Shown: positions 36,074 through 45,366 of the stretch, piece by piece | How the letters are laid out: every line of letters begins with the position of its first letter | How positions within the stretch are numbered: position 1 is the stretch's first letter | Assembly: GCF_900102855.1 (NCBI RefSeq) | Contig: NZ_FMWD01000009.1 | Location: 1 to 64,000 of the forward strand | Origin: Thiohalomonas denitrificans | GTDB lineage: Bacteria > Pseudomonadota > Gammaproteobacteria > Thiohalomonadales > Thiohalomonadaceae | DNA length: 64,000 bases | Direction of reading: 5' to 3' | Notes under the pieces: model-generated | The model's input: only the letters and a program-made list of their open reading frames with translations | What the model was told of the DNA's origin: nothing | The model's database searches: none | Position numbers and translations under genes: made by a program

Positions 36074-37078
36074 ATGCTGACCCTTCCCTGGAAAAAGCGG
36101 AGAAGCTCACGTGGCCTCGCGGGTCTGGCGCTCACGGACGCCGGTATCGCCTCGGCCCGCGTGCTGCAACGCAACGATGGAGCACCTCGTCTCGTTGCGT
36201 GCCAGTTTACTCCAGCCCGCTCCCCTGAACAGCTGCCGTCCTTGCTGAGGACGCTTGCCGAAGAGCAGAAGCTGGACAGAACCATCAGCGTTATCGGCCA
36301 GAATGATTTCAATCTGCTGCTGGTCGAGGCCCCGGAGGTGGATCCTACCGAACTGAAGGCAGCGGTTCGGTGGCGCATTAAAGACCTGATCGGATTCCAT
36401 ATCGATGATGCCGTCATCGATGTGTTCGATATTCCCAGCCAGCGAAACGGGCGGGCACGCATGATGTACGCAGTAGTCGCCAAGACCCATGCCGTGCGCC
36501 ATCATATCGATCTGCTCGAAGGTGCCGGCCTCGACCTGGACATCATCGATATTCCCGAGTTGGCTCTGCGAAATCTGGCCTCCATCCTGCCCGAGGACGA
36601 GACCGGGGTTGCCACCCTGTACCTGAACCCCTTGGGAGGGATGCTGACCCTCACCCGGCAATCCAACCTCTACCTGGCCCGTACTCTCGACATCGGGGTG
36701 GAGCGACTTTCCCGGGAAACGGTAAACGACGCCGACGAGTCCATCCCCGAAGGCGGCGAAATCGGTGCGGAGCAGCAGAGCAAGATCACCACCTCACTCC
36801 AGCGCATGTTCGACAGTATCGTCCTTGAGGTGCAGCGCTCGCTGGATTATTACGAGAGTCATTTTCTGCTTCCGCCGGTGAGTGGACTGGTTATTGCCCC
36901 GACGGAAAAACCGATCCCCCACCTGGTGCGCTATATGGCTGACAACCTGGACATTCCGGTTCGAATGATGGACCTGAACGCCCTGCTCGACATTGACCAG
37001 CCGCTTAGTGATGAGCTGCAGGCGCAGTGTCTACCGGCGATCGGAGCCGCGCTGCGCCGCGAGGAGAAAACCCTCTGA
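36074..37078 (+). CDS. mshI: MSHA pilus biogenesis protein MshI (PilM-like)
   Basis: The 334-aa protein starts GLAGLALTDAGIASARVL, the actin-like PilM/MshI fold, with LKAAVRWRIKDLIGFHIDDAVIDVFDIP typical of MshI. It continues with QRSLDYYESHFLLPPVSGLVIAP. It is cytosolic and forms the inner-membrane platform with the next two proteins. The ATG follows GGAGG. It opens a run mshI-pilN-like-mshJ-K-L-M-N with short overlaps. The 178-bp gap before it has an AT-rich region but no promoter I would commit to. Confidence 0.88.
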   Translation: MLTLPWKKRRSSRGLAGLALTDAGIASARVLQRNDGAPRLVACQFTPARSPEQLPSLLRTLAEEQKLDRTISVIGQNDFNLLLVEAPEVDPTELKAAVRWRIKDLIGFHIDDAVIDVFDIPSQRNGRARMMYAVVAKTHAVRHHIDLLEGAGLDLDIIDIPELALRNLASILPEDETGVATLYLNPLGGMLTLTRQSNLYLARTLDIGVERLSRETVNDADESIPEGGEIGAEQQSKITTSLQRMFDSIVLEVQRSLDYYESHFLLPPVSGLVIAPTEKPIPHLVRYMADNLDIPVRMMDLNALLDIDQPLSDELQAQCLPAIGAALRREEKTL

Positions 37079-37689
37079 TGCAGCAGATCAATCTCTACCA
37101 GCCCATTTTCAAGCGACAAGAGAAAGTCTTCTCGGCCAAGACCCTGCTGCAGGCCGGCCTGCTGGTGGTCGTAGGCCTGGTCGCCGTTTACGGCTATGGA
37201 CTCTGGCAGACGGTCAAGCTGGATGAACGGGTAGAGGCCTTTGAGCAGCAGCGGGGCGCGGCACTGAAACGACTGCAACAGGTCTCGAACCAGTTTCCCG
37301 CACCCAAACGGGACCCGGCTCTGCAAACCCGATTACAGCAGCTGGAAAAGGAACTGGCAGGCAAGCAGCGGGTTGTAAAGGCGCTCGATTCGCCCCGATT
37401 CGGGAACCGAAAGGGATTCACCGATCGATTGGAAGCCTTTGCCCGACAACGGCCGCAGAGACTCTGGCTGCAGCACGTTTCACTCCGCGAGGGGGGCGAC
37501 GACATAATCCTGGCAGGCAGCACCTATCAACCGGAGCAGGTCCCGCAATTCGTGCAACGACTCGGACAGGAGGGTTCGCTCACGGGGTTCACCTTTCGTC
37601 GCCTGCTGATAACCCGCTCCGAAGAGGAGGCGGGACGGGTAGACTTCACGCTTCGCAGCCAACCGGAAAAAAAGGAGGCCGCCCGGTGA
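37078..37689 (+). CDS. PilN-like pilus assembly protein (MshI2)
   Basis: The start at 37078 overlaps the mshI stop. The 203-aa product begins MQQINLYQPIFKRQEKVFSA, the PilN-type N-terminus that docks on PilM/MshI. One membrane helix (~26-44), a coiled coil (~55-100) and a ferredoxin-like periplasmic domain follow. In MSHA loci this gene is often annotated as a second mshI. Confidence 0.85.
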   Translation: MQQINLYQPIFKRQEKVFSAKTLLQAGLLVVVGLVAVYGYGLWQTVKLDERVEAFEQQRGAALKRLQQVSNQFPAPKRDPALQTRLQQLEKELAGKQRVVKALDSPRFGNRKGFTDRLEAFARQRPQRLWLQHVSLREGGDDIILAGSTYQPEQVPQFVQRLGQEGSLTGFTFRRLLITRSEEEAGRVDFTLRSQPEKKEAAR

Positions 37690-38357
37690 AGGAGCTGAAG
37701 GCGCGCATTGAACAGCTGCGACTTCGCATCGACAGCATGACCCTGCGCGAACGGGTGCTGCTGTTCGGCACCGTGGTAGTGGTGCTGTTCATGGCTTGGG
37801 ACTCCTTTTTGATGGCACCCCTGGGAGCCAGAAACGAGGCCCAGGTAACCAGGCTCGAGACCGTCAGGGGCGAAATCGACAAGATCAATCAGCAGGTCCG
37901 GGCGATCCTCGAAGAGCGCAAGAAGGACCCGAACCTGGAATTGAATCGCGACCTGGCGCGCGTAAGCGCGCGTGTTCACAACATTGATCGGCGTATCGCC
38001 AAGGAAATGGCGGGGCTAATCGGACCACAGCAGATGGCCCGAATGCTGGAAGAAGTGCTGGTGCAGCAGGACAACCTGAAACCACTGCGCATCGAAAACC
38101 TGGGCAGCTCACCGCTGGTAATGCCGACACAGCAGGAATTCGCCGATGGGGATAGCGGTGGCGTCTATCGCCATCGGCTGCTACTGGAGATGGAGGGCGG
38201 TTACCTCCAGACCGTTGATTATCTTCGAGCGCTCCAGGCACTGCCCTGGACGTTCTACTGGGACGAAGTCTCTATTGAACTGGTCGATTATCCGACCGCC
38301 CGGGTACGACTGGTGGTCTCCACGCTGAGTCTGGAGGAGAACTGGATTGGTACGTAA
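37686..38357 (+). CDS. mshJ: MSHA biogenesis protein MshJ (PilO-like)
   Basis: This 223-aa bitopic membrane protein has one helix (~22-40, ERVLLFGTVVVVLFMAWDSF), a coiled coil (~50-110) and a small periplasmic domain, the PilO/MshJ layout. GTG is the start. It pairs with the PilN-like protein to connect the cytoplasmic motor to the secretin. Confidence 0.86.
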   Translation: MKELKARIEQLRLRIDSMTLRERVLLFGTVVVVLFMAWDSFLMAPLGARNEAQVTRLETVRGEIDKINQQVRAILEERKKDPNLELNRDLARVSARVHNIDRRIAKEMAGLIGPQQMARMLEEVLVQQDNLKPLRIENLGSSPLVMPTQQEFADGDSGGVYRHRLLLEMEGGYLQTVDYLRALQALPWTFYWDEVSIELVDYPTARVRLVVSTLSLEENWIGT

Positions 38358-38685
38358 AGGCTGGTTTGCAGTAACCCTGTCCCTTCTCGTTGCGCCCGCA
38401 GGCGCCGCGGCGCTGGATGATCCGATGCGTCCGCCCAACGAGCAACAGACCCGCAGTGTAGTCAGCCACCCGCAACTACAACTGACTGCCGTGATGATCC
38501 ACCGCGATCGACGGATTGCCGTCATCAACGGTCAGCGGGTGAGAGAAGGCTCACAGATCGCGGGGTCCACGGTCCTGGCCATCAACCCATCCACGGTAAC
38601 CCTGCGCAGGAATGGAAGACTGACCGCTCTGTCGCTGCTGGACCTGCGAGTCAAAACCATCTCGAAGACCCGGAACCAAGAATGA
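38347..38685 (+). CDS. mshK: MSHA biogenesis protein MshK (PilP-like)
   Basis: The 112-aa protein starts with TTG, overlapping mshJ by 11 bases, and has a signal peptide (VRKGWFAVTLSLLVAPAGAAA). The region LDDPMRPP, LTAVMIHRDRRIAVINGQRVREGSQIAGSTVLAI is the pilus secretin-linker pattern of PilP/MshK. It is periplasmic. Confidence 0.82.
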   Translation: MVRKGWFAVTLSLLVAPAGAAALDDPMRPPNEQQTRSVVSHPQLQLTAVMIHRDRRIAVINGQRVREGSQIAGSTVLAINPSTVTLRRNGRLTALSLLDLRVKTISKTRNQE

Positions 38686-40361
38686 AAAACCAGGAACACT
38701 GCAAGAGCCTGCTTTCCCTGCTGGCGTTAACCGTCGGTCTGGGAGGATGCGCCGGTATCGACAGGGGAGAGACCATGTCGGACATCCGGGCCGCCGCCAG
38801 AGAGGGGCTCCAGGGGGCCGAACCGAAGGATAGAGAACCCCCTCCCGACCTCAGTTCGGCGCTCATGCCGGAGCTGCAGGTCGATATCCCCGGTGCGTCC
38901 GAGAAGGTACTCGATCAGCATTTTGACGTGAAGGTACGCAGGGCCCCCGCTCGCGACTTTTTCCTGGGTCTTGTGGAGGACACGCCCTATAACATAGTGG
39001 TCCATCCGGAGGTCAGCGGACAAATCGACCTCGACCTCAAAAACGTCACCGTGCCGCAAGTCATGGCGATCGTGAAGGATGCCTACGGTTATGATTTCGA
39101 GCGCCGTGGCTCGGTCTTTCAAGTGTACCCGAACACCGTTCAGTCCCGTATTTTTTACGTCAACTATCCGGACCTGGTGCGCACCGGCTACTCCGGGATG
39201 GAAACCACCTCCACCAGTGTGGCTGATATCAACGGCCGAACCGATGATACCCGCAACGAACGCCAGAACAGTCGCAGCGCCCGGCAAGGCAGTGGCAGCT
39301 CGGTAGGTTCGGCTTCCGACTCCAATTTCTGGGAACGGATCCGCGCCGATGTCGAATCGATCGTAGGTCGGGAAGAGGGACGTCGTGTTAGCGTCAACCC
39401 CATAGCCGGCCTGATCCTGGTCCGTGCCAAACCGGATGAACTGCGGGATGTCGGACGTTTTCTCGATGCCTCTGCCGTCGCCGTGAAACGGCAGGTAGTG
39501 CTGGAGGCACGGATCCTCGAAGTGACGCTCTCCGACGGCTATCGCGCCGGCATAAACTGGATGGATGTAGCCAACTCCGATGGCGAACTGGCGGTATTCG
39601 GCCCCGGAGGCAATCTAACCGGTTCAGTAAATACCCAGGGCGACTCGTCGGTTTCAGTCACCGATGACCTGACACTGGGACTCTTCGGCAACGACTTCAC
39701 GGCACTCATCGATGCACTGAAGACCCAGGGCGATGTCCAGGTACTGTCGAACCCCCGGGTCTCCACCGTCAATAACCAGAAGGCGATTATCAAGGTTGGT
39801 TCCGACGAATTCTTCGTCACTGACGTGGAGTCCGACACCATTGCCGGCACGGCCACCACCACCAATACCAGTGTCGAACTGACCCCTTTCTTCTCCGGTG
39901 TATCGCTCGATGTCACCCCTCAAATCAGTGCAGAGGGACAGGTGATTCTCCACATCCATCCCACAGTCAGCCAAGTGGCGGAACAGACCAAACAGATCAC
40001 CACCAGCGCCGGAAGCCTCACGTTGCCACTGGCCGCCAGCACGGTCAGGGAATCCGACACCATGATTCGGGCGGAGAACGGCCAGATCGTGGTGATCGGC
40101 GGCCTGATGCAGAATCGCCTTAATACGTCGGAAAACAGAATACCACTGCTCGGGGATATTCCCCTGCTCGGCGGCCTGTTCCGATTCGCCTCGGAGAGCC
40201 GCGAAAAAACCGAGCTGGTCATCCTGCTCAAACCCACCGTCGTGGAGGGACCTGCCGAATGGTCGCGCCAGGTCAACGACTCCCTGAACACCTGGGAAGG
40301 AATGGAGCAAAGCCGCAAAAGGGATTTGGAAATGAGTCCCGGCGCGGACCACTTCCGGTAG
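38682..40361 (+). CDS. mshL: MSHA secretin MshL
   Basis: The 559-aa outer-membrane secretin has a lipoprotein signal (ALTVGLGGC, Cys23), N-terminal N0/N1 domains (QHFDVKVRRAPARDFF) and a Ser/Asn/Arg-rich variable loop (~185-210). The secretin core includes VLSNPRVSTVNNQKAIIKVG and GQIVVIGGLMQNRLNTSENRIPLLGDIPLLGGLFR. It forms the gated channel through which the MSHA-type pilus passes. It overlaps mshK by ATGA. Confidence 0.93.
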   Translation: MKNQEHCKSLLSLLALTVGLGGCAGIDRGETMSDIRAAAREGLQGAEPKDREPPPDLSSALMPELQVDIPGASEKVLDQHFDVKVRRAPARDFFLGLVEDTPYNIVVHPEVSGQIDLDLKNVTVPQVMAIVKDAYGYDFERRGSVFQVYPNTVQSRIFYVNYPDLVRTGYSGMETTSTSVADINGRTDDTRNERQNSRSARQGSGSSVGSASDSNFWERIRADVESIVGREEGRRVSVNPIAGLILVRAKPDELRDVGRFLDASAVAVKRQVVLEARILEVTLSDGYRAGINWMDVANSDGELAVFGPGGNLTGSVNTQGDSSVSVTDDLTLGLFGNDFTALIDALKTQGDVQVLSNPRVSTVNNQKAIIKVGSDEFFVTDVESDTIAGTATTTNTSVELTPFFSGVSLDVTPQISAEGQVILHIHPTVSQVAEQTKQITTSAGSLTLPLAASTVRESDTMIRAENGQIVVIGGLMQNRLNTSENRIPLLGDIPLLGGLFRFASESREKTELVILLKPTVVEGPAEWSRQVNDSLNTWEGMEQSRKRDLEMSPGADHFR

Positions 40362-40377
40362 TAGAGGCGGATCAGCC

Positions 40378-41379
40378 ATGTATCTGGAATACTTTGGCCT
40401 GCACGAGGCGCCATTCTCACTAACGCCGGACACCAGCTATTTCTTTGCCGACGGACATTACCGGGATGCACTCGATACCCTCCTGATTGCGCTGAAAAGC
40501 GGCGAGGGCTTCATCAAGGTCACCGGCGAGGTTGGTACAGGCAAAACGCTGCTGTGCCGCAAACTGCTGAATATCCTTGATGAGGGTTTCTACACCACCT
40601 ACATTCCCAACCCCCTCCTGACCGCACCGGCTCTGAACCTGGCGATGGCCGACGAACTGGAGCTGAACCTGCCCCGCAATCTCGGCCAGCACCGCACCAC
40701 CAAGGCCATTACCCGTCGCTTGATCGAACTGGCGCACCAAGGCAAACAGGTGATCTTGTGCGTCGACGAGGCCCAGGCGATGCCCGATGAGACACTCGAA
40801 GCGCTACGGCTACTAACCAATCTGGAGACGGAAAAGCACAAGCTGCTTCAGGTAGTGCTGTTCGGACAGCCCGAGCTCGACCAGCGACTCGGCCGTGCCT
40901 CGGTTCGGCAGTTGCGCCAGCGGATTACCTTCAGCTACCAGCTCCAGCCCTTGGGCCGAAAAGCGATGGCAGCCTACCTGGCTCACAGACTGGCAGTGGC
41001 CGGGAACCGGGGAGTCCTCCTTTTCAAGCCCAATGCCCTCGATGCTCTGCACAAGGCCAGTGGTGGTATCCCGCGGCTTGTCAATGTCCTCGCCCACAAG
41101 TCGCTGATGGCCGCCTACGGCAAAGGCAGCAGCGCCATCAACTCGCGGCATGTGCGCATGGCCGTCGCAGATACCGAGTCCACTGCTGCTCCCGGGATCC
41201 GCTGGCGATGGTGGGTTCCTCTGGTCGGCGTCCTGATGCTGGGCAGCTTGCTGCTGCTCAGGCCCCACCTCCCGGCCGTAGTGACGGCGATGTTCGCAGG
41301 CGGGCTCACCGAGGGCGATACAATTTCGGTGCAGAGCGGAGAGCGGCCGGGGCGCGACGGCAAAGGAGGACCGACGTGA
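40378..41379 (+). CDS. mshM: MSHA biogenesis ATPase MshM (ExeA-like)
   Basis: This 333-aa AAA+ protein starts MYLEYFGLHEAPFSLTPDTSYFF, the ExeA/MshM signature. Walker A is GEVGTGKTLLCR (~50-61) and Walker B is VILCVDEAQAMPDETLEALRLL. A C-terminal membrane helix (~278-296) puts the AAA domain in the cytoplasm and a short tail in the periplasm. ExeA-like proteins help assemble secretins in the peptidoglycan. Its stop overlaps the mshN GTG. Confidence 0.92.
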   Translation: MYLEYFGLHEAPFSLTPDTSYFFADGHYRDALDTLLIALKSGEGFIKVTGEVGTGKTLLCRKLLNILDEGFYTTYIPNPLLTAPALNLAMADELELNLPRNLGQHRTTKAITRRLIELAHQGKQVILCVDEAQAMPDETLEALRLLTNLETEKHKLLQVVLFGQPELDQRLGRASVRQLRQRITFSYQLQPLGRKAMAAYLAHRLAVAGNRGVLLFKPNALDALHKASGGIPRLVNVLAHKSLMAAYGKGSSAINSRHVRMAVADTESTAAPGIRWRWWVPLVGVLMLGSLLLLRPHLPAVVTAMFAGGLTEGDTISVQSGERPGRDGKGGPT

Positions 41380-42488
41380 GCCTCATCAATCAGGTATTGA
41401 AGGATGTGGAAGCCCGTCGCACCAACCCTGCCGCCCGGGCCGAGCAGGTTACGCCCGCCCTGCGTACTGAGGCGGCTTCCACCAGCCGGGGTATTGCCGC
41501 GCTCGTTTTTGGCATGGCGGTAGCCGGCTTCGGCGGCTGGCTGTGGTGGAGCCAGGAGATGGCGCAGCCTCCGGCCGTCCCCACTGTCATCCATCCCGGC
41601 GCAGAGCCTGCGGAGCAAACCGTTGCGGCCACCCGACCGACGGTTTCCGATCCCGTTGGCAAATTGGAACCAGACCCCAGCCCGGAGCCAGAACCAGAAC
41701 CGAAAACCCCGAAGGCTCCGGAGGATCGGGCGTTACTTCAAAAGCCACCTCAGGTAACGACCGCCGGCGCCCCACAGACAAAAACCCCTGCCGGCGCTCC
41801 CCCTGCTGTGGCCGAGCCGAAAGCGCCGGAGGCGTCGAAAACGAAGACACAGACACCACAGCCGATAAACACCCCCGGACGTCCGCCGGTGATGGAGAAA
41901 CGCGTCCGCCGGCTGACAGCCGAACAGGAGGCGGAGCAGCTCTACCGCGAGGCATACACCCTCCTCACCCGCGGTCGGCGCAACCGGGCTGAAGATCACC
42001 TCACCAGGGCACTGGAGCAGTATCCGGCCCATGCCCGGGCGCGGGAAGCGTTTGCCGGAATCCTGGTCTCCGAAGGGCGCTGGGTGGAACTGCTGACCGT
42101 GGTGGAGAGGGGACTGGTACTCAATCCCGCCGACGGAAAACTGGCCCAATTGGCGGCCCGCGCCCACCTTCAGCAAGAGCACCCGGAAGCAGCAGTGGCT
42201 GTTTTGACTCGCAGTCTCGAGGCCGGGTCCTCCGATACCGGGGTCGCAGCCTTCCTTGCCGCCACTTATCAGAAAATCGGCCGCTATTCCAAAAGTGCCG
42301 AGGTTTACCGCCAGTTGGTAACGGCCCACCCCCGCAACAGCACCTGGTGGGCCGGCCTTGGAATCGCCCTGGAGCAGACGGAGCGAACCGAGGAGGCTCG
42401 CCAGGCCTACCAAAATGCACTCTCCCGGGGAGGATTGAAGGTAGCGCTTCGCACCCATGTCGAACGCCGTCTGGCCCGGTTGAACTAG
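41376..42488 (+). CDS. mshN: MSHA biogenesis protein MshN (TPR)
   Basis: The GTG at 41376, preceded by AAAGGAGG, gives MSLINQVLKDVEARR, the MshN start, and a 370-aa protein. It has one membrane helix (~38-54), a long Pro/Glu/Lys-rich linker (~60-180) and C-terminal tetratricopeptide repeats (~185-365) in the periplasm. It is last in this MSHA run; mshE, mshG and the pilin genes do not follow. Confidence 0.88.
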   Translation: MSLINQVLKDVEARRTNPAARAEQVTPALRTEAASTSRGIAALVFGMAVAGFGGWLWWSQEMAQPPAVPTVIHPGAEPAEQTVAATRPTVSDPVGKLEPDPSPEPEPEPKTPKAPEDRALLQKPPQVTTAGAPQTKTPAGAPPAVAEPKAPEASKTKTQTPQPINTPGRPPVMEKRVRRLTAEQEAEQLYREAYTLLTRGRRNRAEDHLTRALEQYPAHARAREAFAGILVSEGRWVELLTVVERGLVLNPADGKLAQLAARAHLQQEHPEAAVAVLTRSLEAGSSDTGVAAFLAATYQKIGRYSKSAEVYRQLVTAHPRNSTWWAGLGIALEQTERTEEARQAYQNALSRGGLKVALRTHVERRLARLN

Positions 42489-42622
42489 TGCAATGTTGCA
42501 TGCAGCCCCTCATCCACTCCGAACCGACGCAGCAGCCTACCTCGAGTACTGATTCCTTCTTGTTCTCCGACTCCCGCCCGGTTAGTTTGTAGAGAATTTT
42601 CGGTTAGTCGAGGAACACCCAT

Positions 42623-44038
42623 ATGCTGACCCCGAGATTCACGCGCCTGCTGATTTTGTCGGCAGGAATCGCGCTACTGTTCGGCTGCGAACGGCCACCA
42701 GACCTTCTGGAGACGATCCGGTCGGACGGGAAACTCATCGTAGTGACCCGAAACGCCCCTACGACCTATTACGAGGGTCGCGATGGACCCGAAGGTTACG
42801 AATACTCGCTGGCTTCGGCACTGGCCGAGTCGCTCGATGTCGAAGTTGAATTCAGGGTCCGTGACTCCGTCAACGGGGTGCTTTCCGCCGTCGAGAATGG
42901 CGAAGCGCATCTGGCCGCGGCCGGGATTACCCGTACGGAAAGCCGAAACGGCCGATTCCGCTTCGGGCCCGGATACTTCCCGGTACAGCAGGAAGTTGTC
43001 TGTCGGCGGGGGGAACCATTGCCGAAGTCGCCGCTTGAACTGACCGAAAAGACGTTACGGGTTGCGGCCGGAACCAGCTATCTGGAACAACTCACAGCGT
43101 TGCAGCAGCAGCACCCGAAGTTGGCGTGGGAAGCGGACCCCGGCCAGGGGAGCGAACAATTACTGTACAAGGTCTGGAAACGGGAGATCGACTGCACGGT
43201 GGCGGATTCCAATATCGTCGCCATCAACCGGAGATACCTCCCCGAATTACTGGTCGCCTTTCCGATCTCCGAACAGCAGCAGCTGGCCTGGGTGCTGCCC
43301 GAGAATGCAGAGAGTTTTGCAGCCTACCTGCATGAATGGTTCCGGGAAGCGGAAGAGACGGGCCTGATGGGGCGCCTGTATGAGCGCTATTACGGCTATG
43401 CGGAGATCTTCGATTACGTCGACATGCGTGTCTTCATGCGACGCATCGAGAGCCGCCTCCCACGCTATGAAGCCATGTTCAGAGAGGCCGCGGAACACCA
43501 CCAGCTTCCCTGGACCCTGCTGGCGGCCCAAGCCTATCAGGAGTCGCACTGGAATCCCCGGGCCAGAAGTCCGACCGGCGTGAGGGGCATGATGATGCTG
43601 ACCCTGAATACCGCCAAAGAGGTCGGGGTCAAAAGCCGGCTGGATCCGGTCCAGAGCATCCGGGGCGGCGCTCAATACCTTTCCCGCATGATGAAGCGGC
43701 TGCCGGAATCGATACAGGGAAAGGACCGCCTCTGGTTCGCGCTGGCCGCGTATAATGTCGGCTTCGCCCATCTTCGGGATGCGCGCACGCTGGCCGAACG
43801 GCTGGGGCGCAATCCCGATCGCTGGGTCGATCTCAAGGAAGTGCTGCCGTTGCTCGCGGAAAAGGAGCACTATCGGGATCTTCCCTACGGTTATGCGCGG
43901 GGCTGGGAGCCGGTCGATTACGTGCAGCGGATTCGCGACTACCGGAATGTCTTCGAACGCCAGCTCCTCCTGAAAAGCGTTACAGCTGAAGCTGTCGAAT
44001 CCGATCAACCCGAATCCAACCAACCCGGAAACCCATGA
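42623..44038 (+). CDS. mltF: Membrane-bound lytic transglycosylase F
   Basis: The 471-aa lipoprotein (signal ending LLFGC) combines an SBP_bac_3 regulatory domain (~35-265, SDGKLIVVTRNAPTTYY) with an SLT lysozyme-like domain (~275-460). The catalytic Glu is in AYQESHWNPRARSPTGVRGMM near 306, with AYNVGFAHLRDA downstream. It cleaves peptidoglycan glycan strands to 1,6-anhydromuropeptides. It overlaps the next gene by ATGA. Confidence 0.95.
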   Translation: MLTPRFTRLLILSAGIALLFGCERPPDLLETIRSDGKLIVVTRNAPTTYYEGRDGPEGYEYSLASALAESLDVEVEFRVRDSVNGVLSAVENGEAHLAAAGITRTESRNGRFRFGPGYFPVQQEVVCRRGEPLPKSPLELTEKTLRVAAGTSYLEQLTALQQQHPKLAWEADPGQGSEQLLYKVWKREIDCTVADSNIVAINRRYLPELLVAFPISEQQQLAWVLPENAESFAAYLHEWFREAEETGLMGRLYERYYGYAEIFDYVDMRVFMRRIESRLPRYEAMFREAAEHHQLPWTLLAAQAYQESHWNPRARSPTGVRGMMMLTLNTAKEVGVKSRLDPVQSIRGGAQYLSRMMKRLPESIQGKDRLWFALAAYNVGFAHLRDARTLAERLGRNPDRWVDLKEVLPLLAEKEHYRDLPYGYARGWEPVDYVQRIRDYRNVFERQLLLKSVTAEAVESDQPESNQPGNP

Positions 44039-45009
44039 GTTCTTCTCTTCAAAAAAGCGTCAAGCACCAGCGTGAAAAACTCACCGCCCTGCTCGGCAAG
44101 CCGATGTTTGCACTGGCGCAGCACTGTGCCGAACGCATGGAGGATCGGAAGGCCCTGGAGTTGCTTCTGACGGAAAACCTGCCTGAGCTCTCCTGGTGCA
44201 AGCACATCTATGTGCTAAACAGCGATGGGAGCCAGATCACCGACAACATCACCCGCGAGGGCCACGACCCAGTCCATTTCGGGCGCGATCGTTCCGATCG
44301 GCCCTATATGCAAGGCATTGTCGGCACAACGGACTTCAAACTCTCCGACGCCTACATCAGCCGCAACAAGAAACGACCCTCACTAACGGCTATCCAGGTC
44401 ATCCGCAACGCCGAAGGGGAGCGTATCGGTTTTCTCGGCGCCGACTATGACCTGCGCGAATTGCCCGATACCGAAGCACTCTACCAGGAACCGGACGACT
44501 GGCAGCAGATCAAGGGCGATCCCGCAATCCGCGGCGGAATGTTTTTACAGCAGAGGGTGGAGAGCAAGATGGACGCGCACCTGGACGAGGTGCTGCCACT
44601 GATGAAAGAGCTGGTGCTCGAACACGGCGTCTTTCACGGCAAGCTGCACTTCTCCAGCAGCCGTGCCACCATCTGGCTGACGGACGACCCCTACTCCTAT
44701 CGCATTCTCAGCTTCGAGGCGATCACCGATCCCGATATCTGCCTGGCCTACCCGCGCCGGCCCTACACCCCGCGGGCCATCGTGCCCAAAAGGAACGTGA
44801 TGCCCATCTTCGAAATGTTTCGCACCCTGCGTTTTGCCGATGAGACCGTCTATCTGCGTTCAGGATCGCTGAACGTGTGCAATGGCATGGTCGCGCTGAA
44901 CTTCTCCTGTGACGGCACCCACTACATGCGTTTCGATGAGTTTCTGAGCAAGGGAATCGATTTCTGGTTTGGCGGAGTACTCGCCCCGGGTGCGAGTTGC
45001 CCTGAATAA
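44035..45009 (+). CDS. PDC-sensor domain protein without membrane segments
   Basis: The 324-aa protein has a PDC/Cache-like region at ~50-150 (IYVLNSDGSQITDNIT, RDRSDRPYMQGI, LSDAYISRNKKRPSLTAIQVI, GFLGADYDLRELP). A C-terminal half of about 170 residues I do not recognise includes ATIWLTDDPYSYRI and MRFDEFLSKGIDFWFGG. No signal peptide or transmembrane helix is visible, which is unusual because PDC domains normally sit outside the cytoplasm. The ATGA overlap with mltF suggests a shared message. Ligand and output are unknown. Confidence 0.7.
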   Translation: MSSSLQKSVKHQREKLTALLGKPMFALAQHCAERMEDRKALELLLTENLPELSWCKHIYVLNSDGSQITDNITREGHDPVHFGRDRSDRPYMQGIVGTTDFKLSDAYISRNKKRPSLTAIQVIRNAEGERIGFLGADYDLRELPDTEALYQEPDDWQQIKGDPAIRGGMFLQQRVESKMDAHLDEVLPLMKELVLEHGVFHGKLHFSSSRATIWLTDDPYSYRILSFEAITDPDICLAYPRRPYTPRAIVPKRNVMPIFEMFRTLRFADETVYLRSGSLNVCNGMVALNFSCDGTHYMRFDEFLSKGIDFWFGGVLAPGASCPE

Positions 45010-45366
45010 CCGGGCACCGCATTAAATGGCAACCACGGGGGACACGGGGACCACGAGGGTAAAACAGGTTGTCCGTTTTTTTCCCGTGCGCCCGGTGTGC
45101 CCCATGGTTCGAGCAATCTCCGTGTTGGCGGAAGACCGGCGGATTACATCGCCGACGTGTGGGAGTGGTAGGCCGGATTGCTGGCGCACCTGATCCGCCC
45201 TACGCGGCTGTCATTACGGACCTGCCCTGCTGCGCAAGCAAATCAACGACAAACGGCAACCACGGGGACCACGGGGACCACGGGGACCACGGGGACCACG
45301 GGGTAAAACAGGTTTTCCGATCTTTTTCTCCCCGTGCGCCCCGTGTTCCCCGTGGTTTGGAGCGCC
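45010..45366. repeat. Repeat-filled gap with tandem ACCACGGGG array
   Basis: Five perfect tandem copies of the 9-bp unit ACCACGGGG lie at 45259-45303. They are part of a hairpin whose other arm, with CCCCGTG, reaches about 45358. An older, diverged version of the same hairpin lies at about 45029-45110. No gene is supported in this 357-bp stretch. The units resemble a GC-rich relative of the ACCACAGAGGACACAGAG repeats. Confidence 0.65.

Noticed and set aside
45029-45360. Short CRISPR or coding repeat in the ACCACGGGG region
   Set aside because: The 9-bp units are direct tandem copies without spacers, and frames through them give only low-complexity Pro/Arg/Gly text.
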